Positions 9,061 to 17,940 of a stretch of 64,000 nt of DNA are shown in pieces. The notes under the pieces were generated by a model. It searched no databases. It had not been told where the DNA came from and was given only the letters and a program-made list of their open reading frames with translations. A program made the position numbers and the translations under genes. How positions within the stretch are numbered: the first letter of the stretch is position 1; every line of letters begins with the position of its first letter. Source of the stretch: an uncultured Bacilli bacterium (lineage in GTDB: Bacteria > Bacillota_I > Bacilli_A > RF39 > UBA660). Location: positions 1-64,000 of the forward strand of contig CAKOQK010000003.1 of the NCBI GenBank assembly GCA_934101225.1, given 5' to 3'.

Positions 9061-9089
9061 ATTTTACTTAAAATAGCCCATAAAGTCAA
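9061..9089 (-). promoter_or_regulatory. Promoter of the T-box synthetase operon
   Basis: TTGACT (9084-9089) and TAAAAT (9061-9066) separated by 17 bases on the minus strand, placed just upstream of stem I of the T-box leader. The expected start of transcription is near 9054. Confidence 0.8.
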
Positions 9090-9161
9090 ACTATTTTTCA
9101 CCTAAACTAAATAAAAATTAGTTATATTTCAAACCAATTCTTATATAAGAATATTTAATAT

Positions 9162-9800
9162 TTATTTCCTTAAATTTAATTTTTTACTTTCATCATCTAA
9201 TAATAGCAATACTGAAGAGCAAGAATCAATTTTATCATCTATCTCTTTCTTTTGATCTAAAAGAATTTTTTTATAAACTAGAAGATTTTCCTTTATTTTA
9301 GTAAAATTATTAGTTCGATATTCTATTGCTCTTTGAATTTCAATTTTCAAAATAGCATTAAATATATTTCTAAATTCATCATTTACACTAATATTAACTG
9401 TGCTTTTCCACCATTTATTAATTATATCATTCATTTTCTCATTGAATAAACTATAACTTGGATATAAGAGCATAGGACTGTATAAATTGCTTATATAGCA
9501 ATAAACCTCGGATATTTTAAAAAATATATCTAAACAACCAATATATTTAAAATCTAATAAATCATCATAGCAAAAAGCTTTAGCACGAATTTGATATAAA
9601 GTTCCGTTTAACACTTCATAAGAATTTCCTGCTATAAAAGAAATTTTGTCATTATTTTTTGTATAAAATTCAATTTCATGTTCCTCATTATAATCACTAT
9701 CTATTAATTTTTGTAAAAGTTCATTAACACTAATTTTTTGTAATTTTTCATCTAATATTTCAACACTATTATTATCATTAAAATATATTTTAAATTTCAT
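9162..9800 (-). CDS. Orphan protein downstream in a two-gene operon
   Basis: A protein of about 212 residues that I do not recognise. The N-terminal third is beta-like and acidic, the middle is aromatic (IGCLDIFFKISEVYCYISNLYSP), and the C-terminal third is a long charged helix with coiled-coil character (KIKENLLVYKKILLDQKKEIDDKIDS). The third codon (ATG at 9800) is the better start because GGGAG lies 9 bases before it. It follows the 193-residue gene by about 22 bases and is likely transcribed from the promoter at 10431-10459. No enzymatic motif is visible. Confidence 0.65.
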   Translation of the reverse strand: MKFKIYFNDNNSVEILDEKLQKISVNELLQKLIDSDYNEEHEIEFYTKNNDKISFIAGNSYEVLNGTLYQIRAKAFCYDDLLDFKYIGCLDIFFKISEVYCYISNLYSPMLLYPSYSLFNEKMNDIINKWWKSTVNISVNDEFRNIFNAILKIEIQRAIEYRTNNFTKIKENLLVYKKILLDQKKEIDDKIDSCSSVLLLLDDESKKLNLRK

Positions 9801-9822
9801 AACCATTCACTCCCTTAAATTT

Positions 9823-10404
9823 TTATCTTCTTTTACCCTTGTTTTCTTTTTCTGCACACAACATCATTTCCATTAATTTAGCAGTAAATTCTTTTCTTGA
9901 AGAACACATATGAGTATGTTTCATAAATTCTTCTACTGTTGTATTTGATGATGCTTCTAAAGAAATTGCATAATCCTTGATTTTGCCAAGAACACTTAAT
10001 AAAGCATTTTGTTCATCCTTTTGTGAATCTAATTTTTCTAATTTATTTTTAAGTTCTTTAAATGATTCTTCATTGGAATATGCGTTAAAACCATCAATAT
10101 ATAATGCATCATATCTATCAAAATATCCATTTTTATTAAGGCCTCTTTGATTAATCCAATTACGTATTAGTCTTTGACTTTCCCTAAAATATAATTCGTT
10201 AAGTCTATCGCTATACTCATTCTCTTTATTTAAAATAAAATAAGCTTCTCTAACATACTTTCCTTGCTCATCAAAATAGTAAACACTAAAAGAAATAATT
10301 GCATCTAGATTCAAAAATAATCTTTCAGAATTTCCTCTACAAGAATCAGAATATACTTTACCATCTAATCCAACATAATCATATGTAATAATCATATTAT
10401 TCAT
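9823..10404 (-). CDS. Orphan protein, first gene of a two-gene operon
   Basis: A 193-residue protein of unknown function. The N-terminal half has a beta-rich pattern (MIITYDYVGLDGKVYSDSC, then FSVYYFDEQGKYVREAYFIL). The C-terminal half is helical with a short coiled-coil (FKELKNKLEKLDSQKDEQN) and a basic tail. It has no signal peptide and no recognised motif. GGGGG eight bases before the ATG and a near-consensus promoter at 10431-10459 make it a well-supported gene. It sits in an orphan block inserted between the synthetase operon and uvrC. Confidence 0.7.
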   Translation of the reverse strand: MNNMIITYDYVGLDGKVYSDSCRGNSERLFLNLDAIISFSVYYFDEQGKYVREAYFILNKENEYSDRLNELYFRESQRLIRNWINQRGLNKNGYFDRYDALYIDGFNAYSNEESFKELKNKLEKLDSQKDEQNALLSVLGKIKDYAISLEASSNTTVEEFMKHTHMCSSRKEFTAKLMEMMLCAEKENKGKRR

Positions 10405-10430
10405 AATAATTTCCCCCTTAAATTACTGGT

Positions 10431-10459
10431 ATTATAGCATACATTTTATATAATTTCAA
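10431..10459 (-). promoter_or_regulatory. Promoter of the orphan two-gene operon
   Basis: TTGAAA (10454-10459) and a perfect TATAAT (10431-10436) with a 17-base spacer on the minus strand, about 27 bases before the start codon at 10404. Confidence 0.8.
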
Positions 10460-10489
10460 CCTTTTGTTCGTTTTTGTTCAAATTACGTT

Positions 10490-11308
10490 TTATTTTTTAA
10501 CCATTACTTTCTTACCACTATCAATCACATTATTCTTATCTTCTAAATTAGGAACAGATATATTCCTAATTTTATTATATAAATATATCAATTCATAATA
10601 ATTTAGTTTTTTATGCATATTTATTTTTATGTTAAGTTCACCTAATATTAAAGGAAGGTAATTTTCTTCTATATTGCTATCTGGTCTAATAACAGTATTT
10701 GTCAAAACTTCTATATAATAATTTTGTAGATGATTATATGTACATAAAAAATAATTAATATCTTTATCATTTTTATTCCATACAACATATAAATCATCTA
10801 ATCTATATTTTTTCTTTTTATCAACTTGCTTTCTAACAGAATATATATTCTCATCAAGAACACCAAATATAAAATCATTATTTTCTTCTTGCAATAAAGA
10901 AGTTATTGAAAAGTCTTTATATTCACTATTTGCTTGTCTAATTTGCTTTATTACTTTTTTTGCAGTCTTTAATGCCTCTTTATCAGTTAAATTTCTTAAA
11001 TATATAGAAATATTTTTAATGCAATCAATAACGCCTCCTACTTTACCATTATAAAATGTTTCACGTCCAATATTTAAAACAATTGCATAAGTATAATTCT
11101 TTAAATATAAATTTGTAGTTCTAAGAATATCTTTTCTAGACAAATTATCATATTCTTCATCTTGAATACTTTTAGAATCAATCAATCCATCGAATATTAT
11201 TTTAATATCATAAGAAATATCCTCAACATCTTGTCCAAATATTTCTAACTTATGTACTTTTTGTATTAGCTTTAATTGACATCCATCTTTTAATTCATAT
11301 ATTTCCAT
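10490..11308 (-). CDS. Orphan protein
   Basis: A 272-residue protein with no domain that I recognise. It is predicted to be mixed alpha/beta and soluble, rich in Lys, Asn and Ile. There are no membrane segments and no obvious catalytic motif. A central stretch (KEALKTAKKVIKQIRQANSEYKDFS) looks like a long helix. It follows the 342-residue helical gene by about 33 bases and ends shortly before the promoter of the next operon, so it is probably the last gene of the unit starting at 13422. It may be a conserved lineage-specific protein of unknown role. Confidence 0.65.
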   Translation of the reverse strand: MEIYELKDGCQLKLIQKVHKLEIFGQDVEDISYDIKIIFDGLIDSKSIQDEEYDNLSRKDILRTTNLYLKNYTYAIVLNIGRETFYNGKVGGVIDCIKNISIYLRNLTDKEALKTAKKVIKQIRQANSEYKDFSITSLLQEENNDFIFGVLDENIYSVRKQVDKKKKYRLDDLYVVWNKNDKDINYFLCTYNHLQNYYIEVLTNTVIRPDSNIEENYLPLILGELNIKINMHKKLNYYELIYLYNKIRNISVPNLEDKNNVIDSGKKVMVKK

Positions 11309-11341
11309 ATTACATATTTCCTTCCACCATAGATATAATAT

Positions 11342-12370
11342 CTACATTTTAATACCAAATTCAATTTTACCAATACGATTACGATATTTTGTTCCATTAT
11401 TTACAATATCTTTAATAGTTTTAACTTCTGCTTTTATTTCAGAAGTTGTTGTTAAACTATCTAAAGCCTTATTTAAATCAGTAGTAAATTCTTTCATAAA
11501 ATTTTCACTAATATTAGCAATTTTACTTTTAAGCAAGTTTTCAATAATTATCATACTAGTTTTTTTATCTACATAGTCTTTATTATCTGTCTTTATACAA
11601 AAATAACTATCAATTAATCCTACTAAACTCACATAAAAGAATAAATCACTTTGAAAATCATCATTTAAATTAAAAATACTCATTAACATTTTTGAATTTG
11701 AATAAATTTCATTAGGTAATATAAAGTTATTACTTATCATTACTTTTTCAATATTTTTATAAAAATAACTAATATAATATTTTCTTTCAATCAATTTTGC
11801 CTTAATATCCTTATTAGTCTCTTTATTTATACTTTCTTCTAAAAATAACAACATACTACTATAATAATCTTTCATATAAGCATTCGTTAATTTTGAAGTT
11901 CCCGAAATATAATTATTTAATTTTTTATTTGCTTCTTCTTCATTACCTATTGTAATATGTTCTATTTTAATCCCAAGCATTGATAAATCCACCATATTAT
12001 TAATTTTTAAATTTCTTATGTAACAAATCATATAAAATATTCTTCTATATTCAAAATTATCAATATTTCCATCAATTAGTAAATCATCACTTTTAAATTT
12101 AGATAACTTTTTTTCTTTAATATAACTAGCCCATAAGTTGCACTTAGCAAAATCAAAATTTAAAGAATTATATATACTATCCTCAATGATAAGTATTTCT
12201 TTTAAATAAGCTAATAATTTTTCATATCTACTTGCATTCTTTTTATTATTTGTATCTAACAATATCAACTTTTTATAAATATCTTTAATTATTCCACTTA
12301 TTTCATAAAGACTGTCTAAATTTTCTAAATCTTTTTTGCTCATAGTATTATCTATCATACTATCCTCCAA
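11342..12370 (-). CDS. Orphan all-helical protein, intact paralog of a broken neighbour
   Basis: A 342-residue protein, predicted almost entirely alpha-helical and cytoplasmic, with no known motif. Residues around 190-225 (KLIERKYYISYFYKNIEKVMISNNFILPNEIYSNSKM) match the conceptual product of the frameshifted gene just upstream (KLIYTKYYLSFIF...EEYMISHNFDVPKDTYLLAKM). The two are therefore tandem paralogs and this is the intact copy. The gap to the upstream reading frame is 3 bases. Function cannot be inferred; the duplication and the decay of one copy suggest an accessory role. Confidence 0.65.
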   Translation of the reverse strand: MEDSMIDNTMSKKDLENLDSLYEISGIIKDIYKKLILLDTNNKKNASRYEKLLAYLKEILIIEDSIYNSLNFDFAKCNLWASYIKEKKLSKFKSDDLLIDGNIDNFEYRRIFYMICYIRNLKINNMVDLSMLGIKIEHITIGNEEEANKKLNNYISGTSKLTNAYMKDYYSSMLLFLEESINKETNKDIKAKLIERKYYISYFYKNIEKVMISNNFILPNEIYSNSKMLMSIFNLNDDFQSDLFFYVSLVGLIDSYFCIKTDNKDYVDKKTSMIIIENLLKSKIANISENFMKEFTTDLNKALDSLTTTSEIKAEVKTIKDIVNNGTKYRNRIGKIEFGIKM

Positions 12371-12373
12371 TAA

Positions 12374-12945
12374 TTATTTTAAAGATATAATTTTAACTTT
12401 TTCTTTATCATTATTTAAATGATTAAAACATTTATTTATCAATTTTGAATCAACATTTTTATTGCTTATCTGATTATCAAAATCATCTTTTATTTCAGTA
12501 GCTCGTTTCAAATTCATATCAACAAGTGCAGCTCTAATAAAGACATTACATAATAAAATTTGAAATATATTTGATTCATTATCTAAACTATTTAATTTTT
12601 TAAGATATTTAATAGCAAAATCACTGTTAAAGTCATCTTTAACATCATCAAAAGATTCAGTGAATAAATCGCCTAAATTATCTGATTCCATTTTAGCAAG
12701 TAAATAAGTATCTTTTGGTACATCAAAGTTATGGCTTATCATATATTCTTCTGACTTATTGAAAATAAAGGATAAATAATATTTTGTATAAATTAACTTA
12801 TTTTTAACAGCTAAATAATTTGGATCATTTATATATTCATTTAATATAGTATAAATTGTCTTTTTTAGATCTTTATCTAATTCTTCTTCAATTTTATCTT
12901 TATAAACATTTGCTTATCAAAATAAGTAAAATTGTCTTTTATCAT
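12374..12945 (-). pseudogene. Frameshifted paralog of the 342-residue orphan
   Basis: The frame open at 12374-12742 continues upstream without a stop to about 12917, where it meets TAA. A second frame starts at ATG 12945 (AGAGGGG three bases before) and reads MIKDNFTYFDKQ before running out of register. Adding one A in the CAAATG stretch near 12911 joins them into one protein (...FDKQ-NVYKDKIEEELD...MISHNFDVPKDTY...) similar to the C-terminal half of the neighbour at 11342-12370. So this is a gene broken by a single-base deletion, or an assembly error at a short A-run. Translation restarting at the ATG at 12742 would give only a 122-residue fragment. Confidence 0.7.
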
Positions 12946-12964
12946 AAACCCCTCTTTAAAATTT

Positions 12965-13366
12965 TTATTTAAATAATATTATCTTCTTACTAGAAGATTC
13001 TTTTTTTTCATTACTACTATCATTTTCTAATAGCCAATCAATATGATCATTAACATAATTTATAATTTGGCATTTTTTTACATATTCATTTACTTCTGTT
13101 ATAGATGGAATATCATGCATAATTTCATAGGTATATATATCGCCATTATTTTCGTAAATTTCATATGGAAAATAAATAGATCCATCATCAATAAAGTTAT
13201 TCATATTTAATTCGTATTTTTTATCTGTATATATTTCTTTACCAATAAATTTTCCATTTTCTATATAAATTTTAAATAATATATCTTTATCTGTTCCATT
13301 AAGTTTTCCTCTCAATATAACATTATTTAATTTTGTAATTATATCTTCAATTGTTAAATCATCCAT
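12965..13366 (-). CDS. Orphan small protein, first gene after a good promoter
   Basis: A 133-residue protein with no recognised domain. It is beta-rich in the middle (DILFKIYIENGKFIGKEIYTDKKYELN) with an acidic helix and a Lys/Ser-rich C-terminal tail. No signal peptide. It sits behind the promoter at 13394-13422 with GGAGATG before the ATG, and would head the transcript running through the broken and intact helical paralogs to 10490. Confidence 0.65.
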   Translation of the reverse strand: MDDLTIEDIITKLNNVILRGKLNGTDKDILFKIYIENGKFIGKEIYTDKKYELNMNNFIDDGSIYFPYEIYENNGDIYTYEIMHDIPSITEVNEYVKKCQIINYVNDHIDWLLENDSSNEKKESSSKKIILFK

Positions 13367-13393
13367 TATTACATCTCCATAAACTTGAAAAAT

Positions 13394-13422
13394 ATTCTAC
13401 CATAAAATTAGTTATAATACAA
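13394..13422 (-). promoter_or_regulatory. Promoter of the orphan gene block
   Basis: TTGTAT (13417-13422) and TAGAAT (13394-13399) with a 17-base spacer on the minus strand. The -10 is extended by TGG directly upstream. Confidence 0.7.
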
Positions 13423-13454
13423 CCATTTGTTCATGTATGATATTTAAATATAAA

Positions 13455-13479
13455 GAAAAAACACAAGACTAGCTCATGT
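13455..13479 (-). terminator. Terminator of uvrC
   Basis: On the minus strand, ACATGAG-CTAGT-CTTGTGT (with G-U pairs) is followed by a run of T, about 12 bases beyond the uvrC stop codon. Confidence 0.6.
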
Positions 13480-13490
13480 TTAAACATATT

Positions 13491-15248
13491 TTATAAATTC
13501 TTATCTAAATATTTCTTTAAATTTTCGGCTACATTTAAAGGAACTATTTCAGCAATTTCTTGTGCACTAGCTTCCTTAATCTTTTTAGCACTACCAAATT
13601 TTTTAATTAATTCTTTTCTTCTCTTTTCACCAATTCCCGGAATATTATCAAGTAAACTTTGAATTGATCCTTTACTTCTAATTTGTTTATGATAAGTAAT
13701 TGTAAATCTATGAACTTCATCTTGCATTCTCGTTAAATAATGAAATAAATTACTAGTCCTATCAATATCGTATAACTCTAAGGTATCACCATCTAACAAA
13801 TCATTTGTTTGATGTTTATCATTTTTAACTAGACCACATACTTTAATATTTAAATTTAAACTATTAAGTACTTCCTTAGCTGCTCTAATTTGACTCATTC
13901 CCCCATCAACTAGTATTAACTCAGGCAAATCTTTATCAATTAATCCATGATAGTATCTTCGGTATATTACCTCTTTCATCGTGTTATAATCATCATTTTT
14001 ATCTTCCATTATCTTATATTTACGATACTTTGATTTATCAGGAATTCCATTAACAAATACAACCATTCCTGATACTGCATATGTACCAAATAAATTAGAG
14101 TTATCAAATATATCAATTCGGTTAATACCAATTCCAAGTAGTGCTGATAGTTCATCATTAGCCCCACTAGTTTTATTTAATTTTTGTTGATATCTTTCAA
14201 AATTATTATCTAAATTAATTTCTGCATTCTCTTTAGCCATATTAAGAAGTTTTCTTTTGCTGCCCTTACTAATTTTAATAAACTTAGTATCAATTATTTC
14301 TTTTAAGATCTTATCATCCACCTCATCAGGAAGTAATATTTCTTTAGGTATTTCTTTTTTATTATAAAACATCGCAATATAATACTCTAATTCTTCTAAA
14401 TAATTCTCCATAACCGGATATATTTCACTATTAGCACCTATCAGTTTACCATTCCTAACAAACAAGATTTGTAATGATAAAAATCCATTTTTAAAAGCAT
14501 AATTTATTACATCTAAATTTTCACTTGGATTAAGCTCAACTTTTTGTTTTTCTAATACAACAGTCATATAATCAAGTTCTTTTTTAAGCTCTAGCGCTAG
14601 TTCATAATTCATAGACTCAGAATATACTTCAATCTTTTCTTTTAATTTACTCTTAATAATATCTTCATTTCCTCTTAAGAAAGATAATATGTCTTTTTCC
14701 ATTTCGTCTATCTTTTCTTGATCAATATCTTTTTTGCAATAACCTAAACATTCATGAATATGATAGTATAAACATACATCTTTAGGCATTCCTTCACACT
14801 TCTTTAAAGGATATAATCTATTTATTAAATTAACTATTCTTCTAGCCGCATAAGCATTAACATATGGTCCAAATAAAAATTTATCTTTTCTATTTTTAAC
14901 CTTTAAATATCTTACAACCTTAAGAGTCGGATAAGGCTTTCTACTATATTCAATATAAGGATAACTCTTATCATCTTTAAGTAAAATATTATACTTTGGA
15001 TTATACTTTTTAATTAAATTAATTTCTAATATAAAAGACTCCAACTCCGTATTAGTAACTATATACTTAAAATAAGCAATATTTTTAACAAGTTCCGCAG
15101 TTTTACCAGTTTGAGTTCTATTAAAATATGAACTTAATCTTCTCTTTAAATTCTTAGCTTTACCAACATATATAACTATATCATTTTTATCATACATTTG
15201 ATAAGAACCTGGTTTAGTAGGAACTAACTCTAATTCTTCTTTAAACAA
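13491..15248 (-). CDS. uvrC: UvrABC system protein C (excinuclease subunit)
   Basis: UvrC makes both incisions flanking a lesion in nucleotide excision repair after recruitment by UvrA/UvrB. The GIY-YIG nuclease is at the N-terminus (PGSYQMYDKNDIVIYVGKAKNLKRR). A UVR motif (MNYELALELKKELDYM) lies near residue 210. The UvrC RNase H-like endonuclease domain follows (IDIFDNSNLFGTYAVSGMVVF, then LILVDGGMSQI). C-terminal helix-hairpin-helix motifs (IPGIGEKRRKELIKKFGS) end the protein. Length near 585 is normal. I prefer the TTG at 15248 because AGGTG lies six bases before it; the GTG at 15257 is itself part of that Shine-Dalgarno. It lies 5 bases after the upstream stop codon. Confidence 0.95.
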   Translation of the reverse strand: MFKEELELVPTKPGSYQMYDKNDIVIYVGKAKNLKRRLSSYFNRTQTGKTAELVKNIAYFKYIVTNTELESFILEINLIKKYNPKYNILLKDDKSYPYIEYSRKPYPTLKVVRYLKVKNRKDKFLFGPYVNAYAARRIVNLINRLYPLKKCEGMPKDVCLYYHIHECLGYCKKDIDQEKIDEMEKDILSFLRGNEDIIKSKLKEKIEVYSESMNYELALELKKELDYMTVVLEKQKVELNPSENLDVINYAFKNGFLSLQILFVRNGKLIGANSEIYPVMENYLEELEYYIAMFYNKKEIPKEILLPDEVDDKILKEIIDTKFIKISKGSKRKLLNMAKENAEINLDNNFERYQQKLNKTSGANDELSALLGIGINRIDIFDNSNLFGTYAVSGMVVFVNGIPDKSKYRKYKIMEDKNDDYNTMKEVIYRRYYHGLIDKDLPELILVDGGMSQIRAAKEVLNSLNLNIKVCGLVKNDKHQTNDLLDGDTLELYDIDRTSNLFHYLTRMQDEVHRFTITYHKQIRSKGSIQSLLDNIPGIGEKRRKELIKKFGSAKKIKEASAQEIAEIVPLNVAENLKKYLDKNL

Positions 15249-15253
15249 AATAA

Positions 15254-17092
15254 TCACCTAATTCTACTTATATTATCGGTTTTATTTACAAACTTATTAA
15301 AATAATTATAAAAACATTCATCTATATCAGAATAATTCAACGGTAAAGTAATTTCTTCATCATACGCTGCCACTCCCATTTTAACAAATAACTCTCTATC
15401 ATCATGAAGAAATATATATGAAGCAAAATAAAGTCCATTTACATATCTAAATCTAAAATTTAATTTATTTTCTAACTCAGTACCATCTTCTTTAATTAGA
15501 CTATCAAATTGTTTATGATACTTAATAAACATCTTTTTATATATCTCTGGTAACTTTTGTACTTCTTTATTAAAGACATCTTCATAATTATCCATATTTA
15601 TTGTGTTCCACGGATTATTTTTAAATATTTTTTTAATAAAATTAACATAACTTATATAAAAGCAAGATAAAATTTCATAATAATAATTTTCTTTCATAAC
15701 TTTTTCAGCATCTAATCCATATTCTGTAAACTCAGTTAAATATTTATATAAATATAATTCAACTGTTATAGGCGAAACCTCAGTATAATTATCAAAAATA
15801 ACCTTAGAACTAATATCTTTTTGAAAATAAACTTTATGAATAAATTCATGAACAATTGTAAAAACATCTTTTATATTATTTCTAACAACAATTGTTACTT
15901 TACCATCATTATTTATAAAATTAGAATTATCTTCATTAATATCATTATTCAAAAAAACAAAACTTTCTTTATCGTTTTCTATCATATTAATAAACATATT
16001 ATATAAATTTATATCAAACTTTTTTAAAAAAGAAAAAACGATATTAAAAGACTCAGTAATATTTATATTGCTTTTTAATTCTAAATTTTCCAAATTTTCT
16101 AATTCAATTATCCCATTATCAGCTAATAAATTTATTAATCTATTGGAAATTATCGAAGTATTATATCCTTCATGCAATTTAACATTCTTAAATTGAACTT
16201 TAATGTCAGAAAAATACATTTCTAAACTGTTTTTTACATCATTTTCACTTATCTTATTAAAATCAAAATTCTTATCATACATTCCCAAATTAATTTCATT
16301 TAGTAATTTCATATCATTATTATAATAAATATAAGGACTAATAAACATAGCATAGATATACCTATACATTTGATTATAATCAAATAGCAATAAAGATTGT
16401 CTATCAATATCTTTTTCAAATAAATTAAAATTATCTAAAAAAATCTTTTTTAATTTAACATCATCTATTAAATTTATTTTCTTATTTATCTCTTCATTAT
16501 AATATTTTCTATTTAAATTTCTTATAATTAAAATTTTAACATCGCTATTTAAAAATTCAACATATTTTATAAAAAAACAATAATACATAGTAACCATTAA
16601 TCTATTATAAATATAGTTATAAGCATCTTCTTCATGTTTTGTATTTTCTAAATATTTTCTTAAATACATTTCTGATGTAATTGATCCAACTTCACATAAT
16701 ATTTTATTATACATTTTTTTACCAATTTGCAAATTATATTTATGTGTAAATTCATGAGTAATTCCATATATATCATTAATATTATTTTCTACCCCAATTA
16801 TTGTTTTTCCAGTTCCTAATACTACATGATTATTATTATCTAAACATTTATGATTTATATCTTTAGAAACAAATAAAAAAGATTTTTTATCAAAACTAAT
16901 TGTATTAATAAAGGCATTATACATATTATTATCAAAACTTTTAAAAAATTCACAAGCTATATTATATGATTCACTAATATTATACTTATTAATTGTTTTC
17001 TTTACAATTGAATTAAAATCATAATCAAAATCAAATTTAAAATATAATTCAATTAAAGAATTTATAATTTTATCCATTTCTTTTTTATTCAT
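15254..17092 (-). CDS. Tandem-duplicated HExxH metalloprotease-like protein
   Basis: A protein of about 612 residues made of two homologous halves. Each half has a conserved lead-in (ISESYNIACEFFKSFD / ITESFNIVFSFLKKFD), then a zinc-binding HExxH (HEFTH near residue 113; HEFIH in the second half) and, some 18-25 residues later, a Glu-rich segment (EVGSITSEMYLRKYL / EVSPITVELYLYKYL). That spacing and the E-x-x-S/P-x-T-x-E pattern resemble the gluzincin helix of M3/oligoendopeptidase F-type peptidases, which I take as the likely fold. No signal peptide is seen, so it would act in the cytoplasm. The ATG at 17092 is preferred (GGAG seven bases before) over the GTG at 17107. It lies immediately upstream of uvrC. 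Confidence 0.7.
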   Translation of the reverse strand: MNKKEMDKIINSLIELYFKFDFDYDFNSIVKKTINKYNISESYNIACEFFKSFDNNMYNAFINTISFDKKSFLFVSKDINHKCLDNNNHVVLGTGKTIIGVENNINDIYGITHEFTHKYNLQIGKKMYNKILCEVGSITSEMYLRKYLENTKHEEDAYNYIYNRLMVTMYYCFFIKYVEFLNSDVKILIIRNLNRKYYNEEINKKINLIDDVKLKKIFLDNFNLFEKDIDRQSLLLFDYNQMYRYIYAMFISPYIYYNNDMKLLNEINLGMYDKNFDFNKISENDVKNSLEMYFSDIKVQFKNVKLHEGYNTSIISNRLINLLADNGIIELENLENLELKSNINITESFNIVFSFLKKFDINLYNMFINMIENDKESFVFLNNDINEDNSNFINNDGKVTIVVRNNIKDVFTIVHEFIHKVYFQKDISSKVIFDNYTEVSPITVELYLYKYLTEFTEYGLDAEKVMKENYYYEILSCFYISYVNFIKKIFKNNPWNTINMDNYEDVFNKEVQKLPEIYKKMFIKYHKQFDSLIKEDGTELENKLNFRFRYVNGLYFASYIFLHDDRELFVKMGVAAYDEEITLPLNYSDIDECFYNYFNKFVNKTDNISRIR

Positions 17093-17158
17093 AATGTTTC
17101 TCCACACAAATACTATAGCACATTATTAAATTAATTGATATAATGTAAAAGATGTTAT

Positions 17159-17506
17159 ATGAAATTAATAAATACAAGTTATATTGAAATTAAAAAATCT
17201 AAATTTAATGGTTATTTATATGAATTAGATTCAGTAGAAGAAGTTAAATTAATATTAGAACATTTAAAAAAAGAAAATAAAGGATACAGACATATCCCCT
17301 ATGCCTATTATTTTAATAATACTGCTGGCAAATCTGATGATAAAGAACCAGGTAATATATCTATATCTTTTTTAAATAACTTAGAAAGAAATAGTCTTAA
17401 TAATCATTTAATTGCTGTTGTAAGATTCTACGGTGGAACAAAATTAGGTGCATCTAACTTATCTAGAACATATGGTAAATGTGCAAGTACATGCATAAAT
17501 AAATAA
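17159..17506 (+). CDS. IMPACT/YigZ-family protein, N-terminal domain only
   Basis: A 115-residue protein matching the N-terminal domain of the IMPACT (UPF0029, YigZ) family. It has the phenylalanine-rich start (KSKFNGYLYELDSVEEVKLIL), HIPYAYYFN, the SDDKEPGN segment corresponding to the family's DDGEPxGT, and VVRFYGGTKLGASNLSRTY corresponding to RYFGGxKLGxGGLxRAY. Family members are typically about 200 residues with a C-terminal DUF1949 domain, which is missing here. It may be a natural short form or a truncated gene. IMPACT proteins are linked to translation stress regulation in eukaryotes; the bacterial role is unclear. A TATAAT lies about 30 bases before the start. Confidence 0.8.
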   Translation: MKLINTSYIEIKKSKFNGYLYELDSVEEVKLILEHLKKENKGYRHIPYAYYFNNTAGKSDDKEPGNISISFLNNLERNSLNNHLIAVVRFYGGTKLGASNLSRTYGKCASTCINK

Positions 17507-17536
17507 AAATTACATAATCTTTATTAGGTGATTTTT

Positions 17537-17887
17537 TTGAATTATATAATTAAATATTTAAAAACATTAGCAATACCTTTTATTTCTTTAATAATTATGT
17601 CTATCTTATTTAGTATAACAAATCTTTTAGGATTTAAAACCAATAATATATTTATTTTAATATCAATGTCCATAGTTATGTTTATATCAGGTTATTACTT
17701 AAGTAAAGAAACACTTAAGAAAAAATATATTCACGGTTTAATATTAGGCATTATTACATCTATATTATATTTATTACTAAGTTTAATATTTAACAAAGAA
17801 TTAACTTTTAATACTTTTATCTATTATTTAGTAATAACAATATCATCAATGTTAGGATCCATGTTTTCCTCAGCAAAATCTAAATAA
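17537..17887 (+). CDS. TIGR04086-type small membrane protein (YrzE-like)
   Basis: A hydrophobic protein of about 116 residues with four predicted membrane segments and short basic loops, ending SSMLGSMFSSAKSK. It fits the TIGR04086 (YrzE) family. In B. subtilis yrzE lies near spoVB, comN, rel and dtd, as here. Start: TTG at 17537 with AGGTG six bases before is preferred to the GTG at 17528, which overlaps that site. Function of the family is unknown. It is followed by a strong bidirectional terminator. Confidence 0.7.
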   Translation: MNYIIKYLKTLAIPFISLIIMSILFSITNLLGFKTNNIFILISMSIVMFISGYYLSKETLKKKYIHGLILGIITSILYLLLSLIFNKELTFNTFIYYLVITISSMLGSMFSSAKSK

Positions 17888-17908
17888 AATAAATAAATAT
17901 AGTTACCA

Positions 17909-17938
17909 AAAATAAACTCCAATTAAGGAGTTTATTTT
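17909..17938. terminator. Bidirectional terminator
   Basis: A 12-bp perfect stem (AAAATAAACTCC / GGAGTTTATTTT) with a 6-base loop and A/T flanks between convergent genes ending at 17887 and 17941. Confidence 0.9.
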
Positions 17939-17940
17939 AA

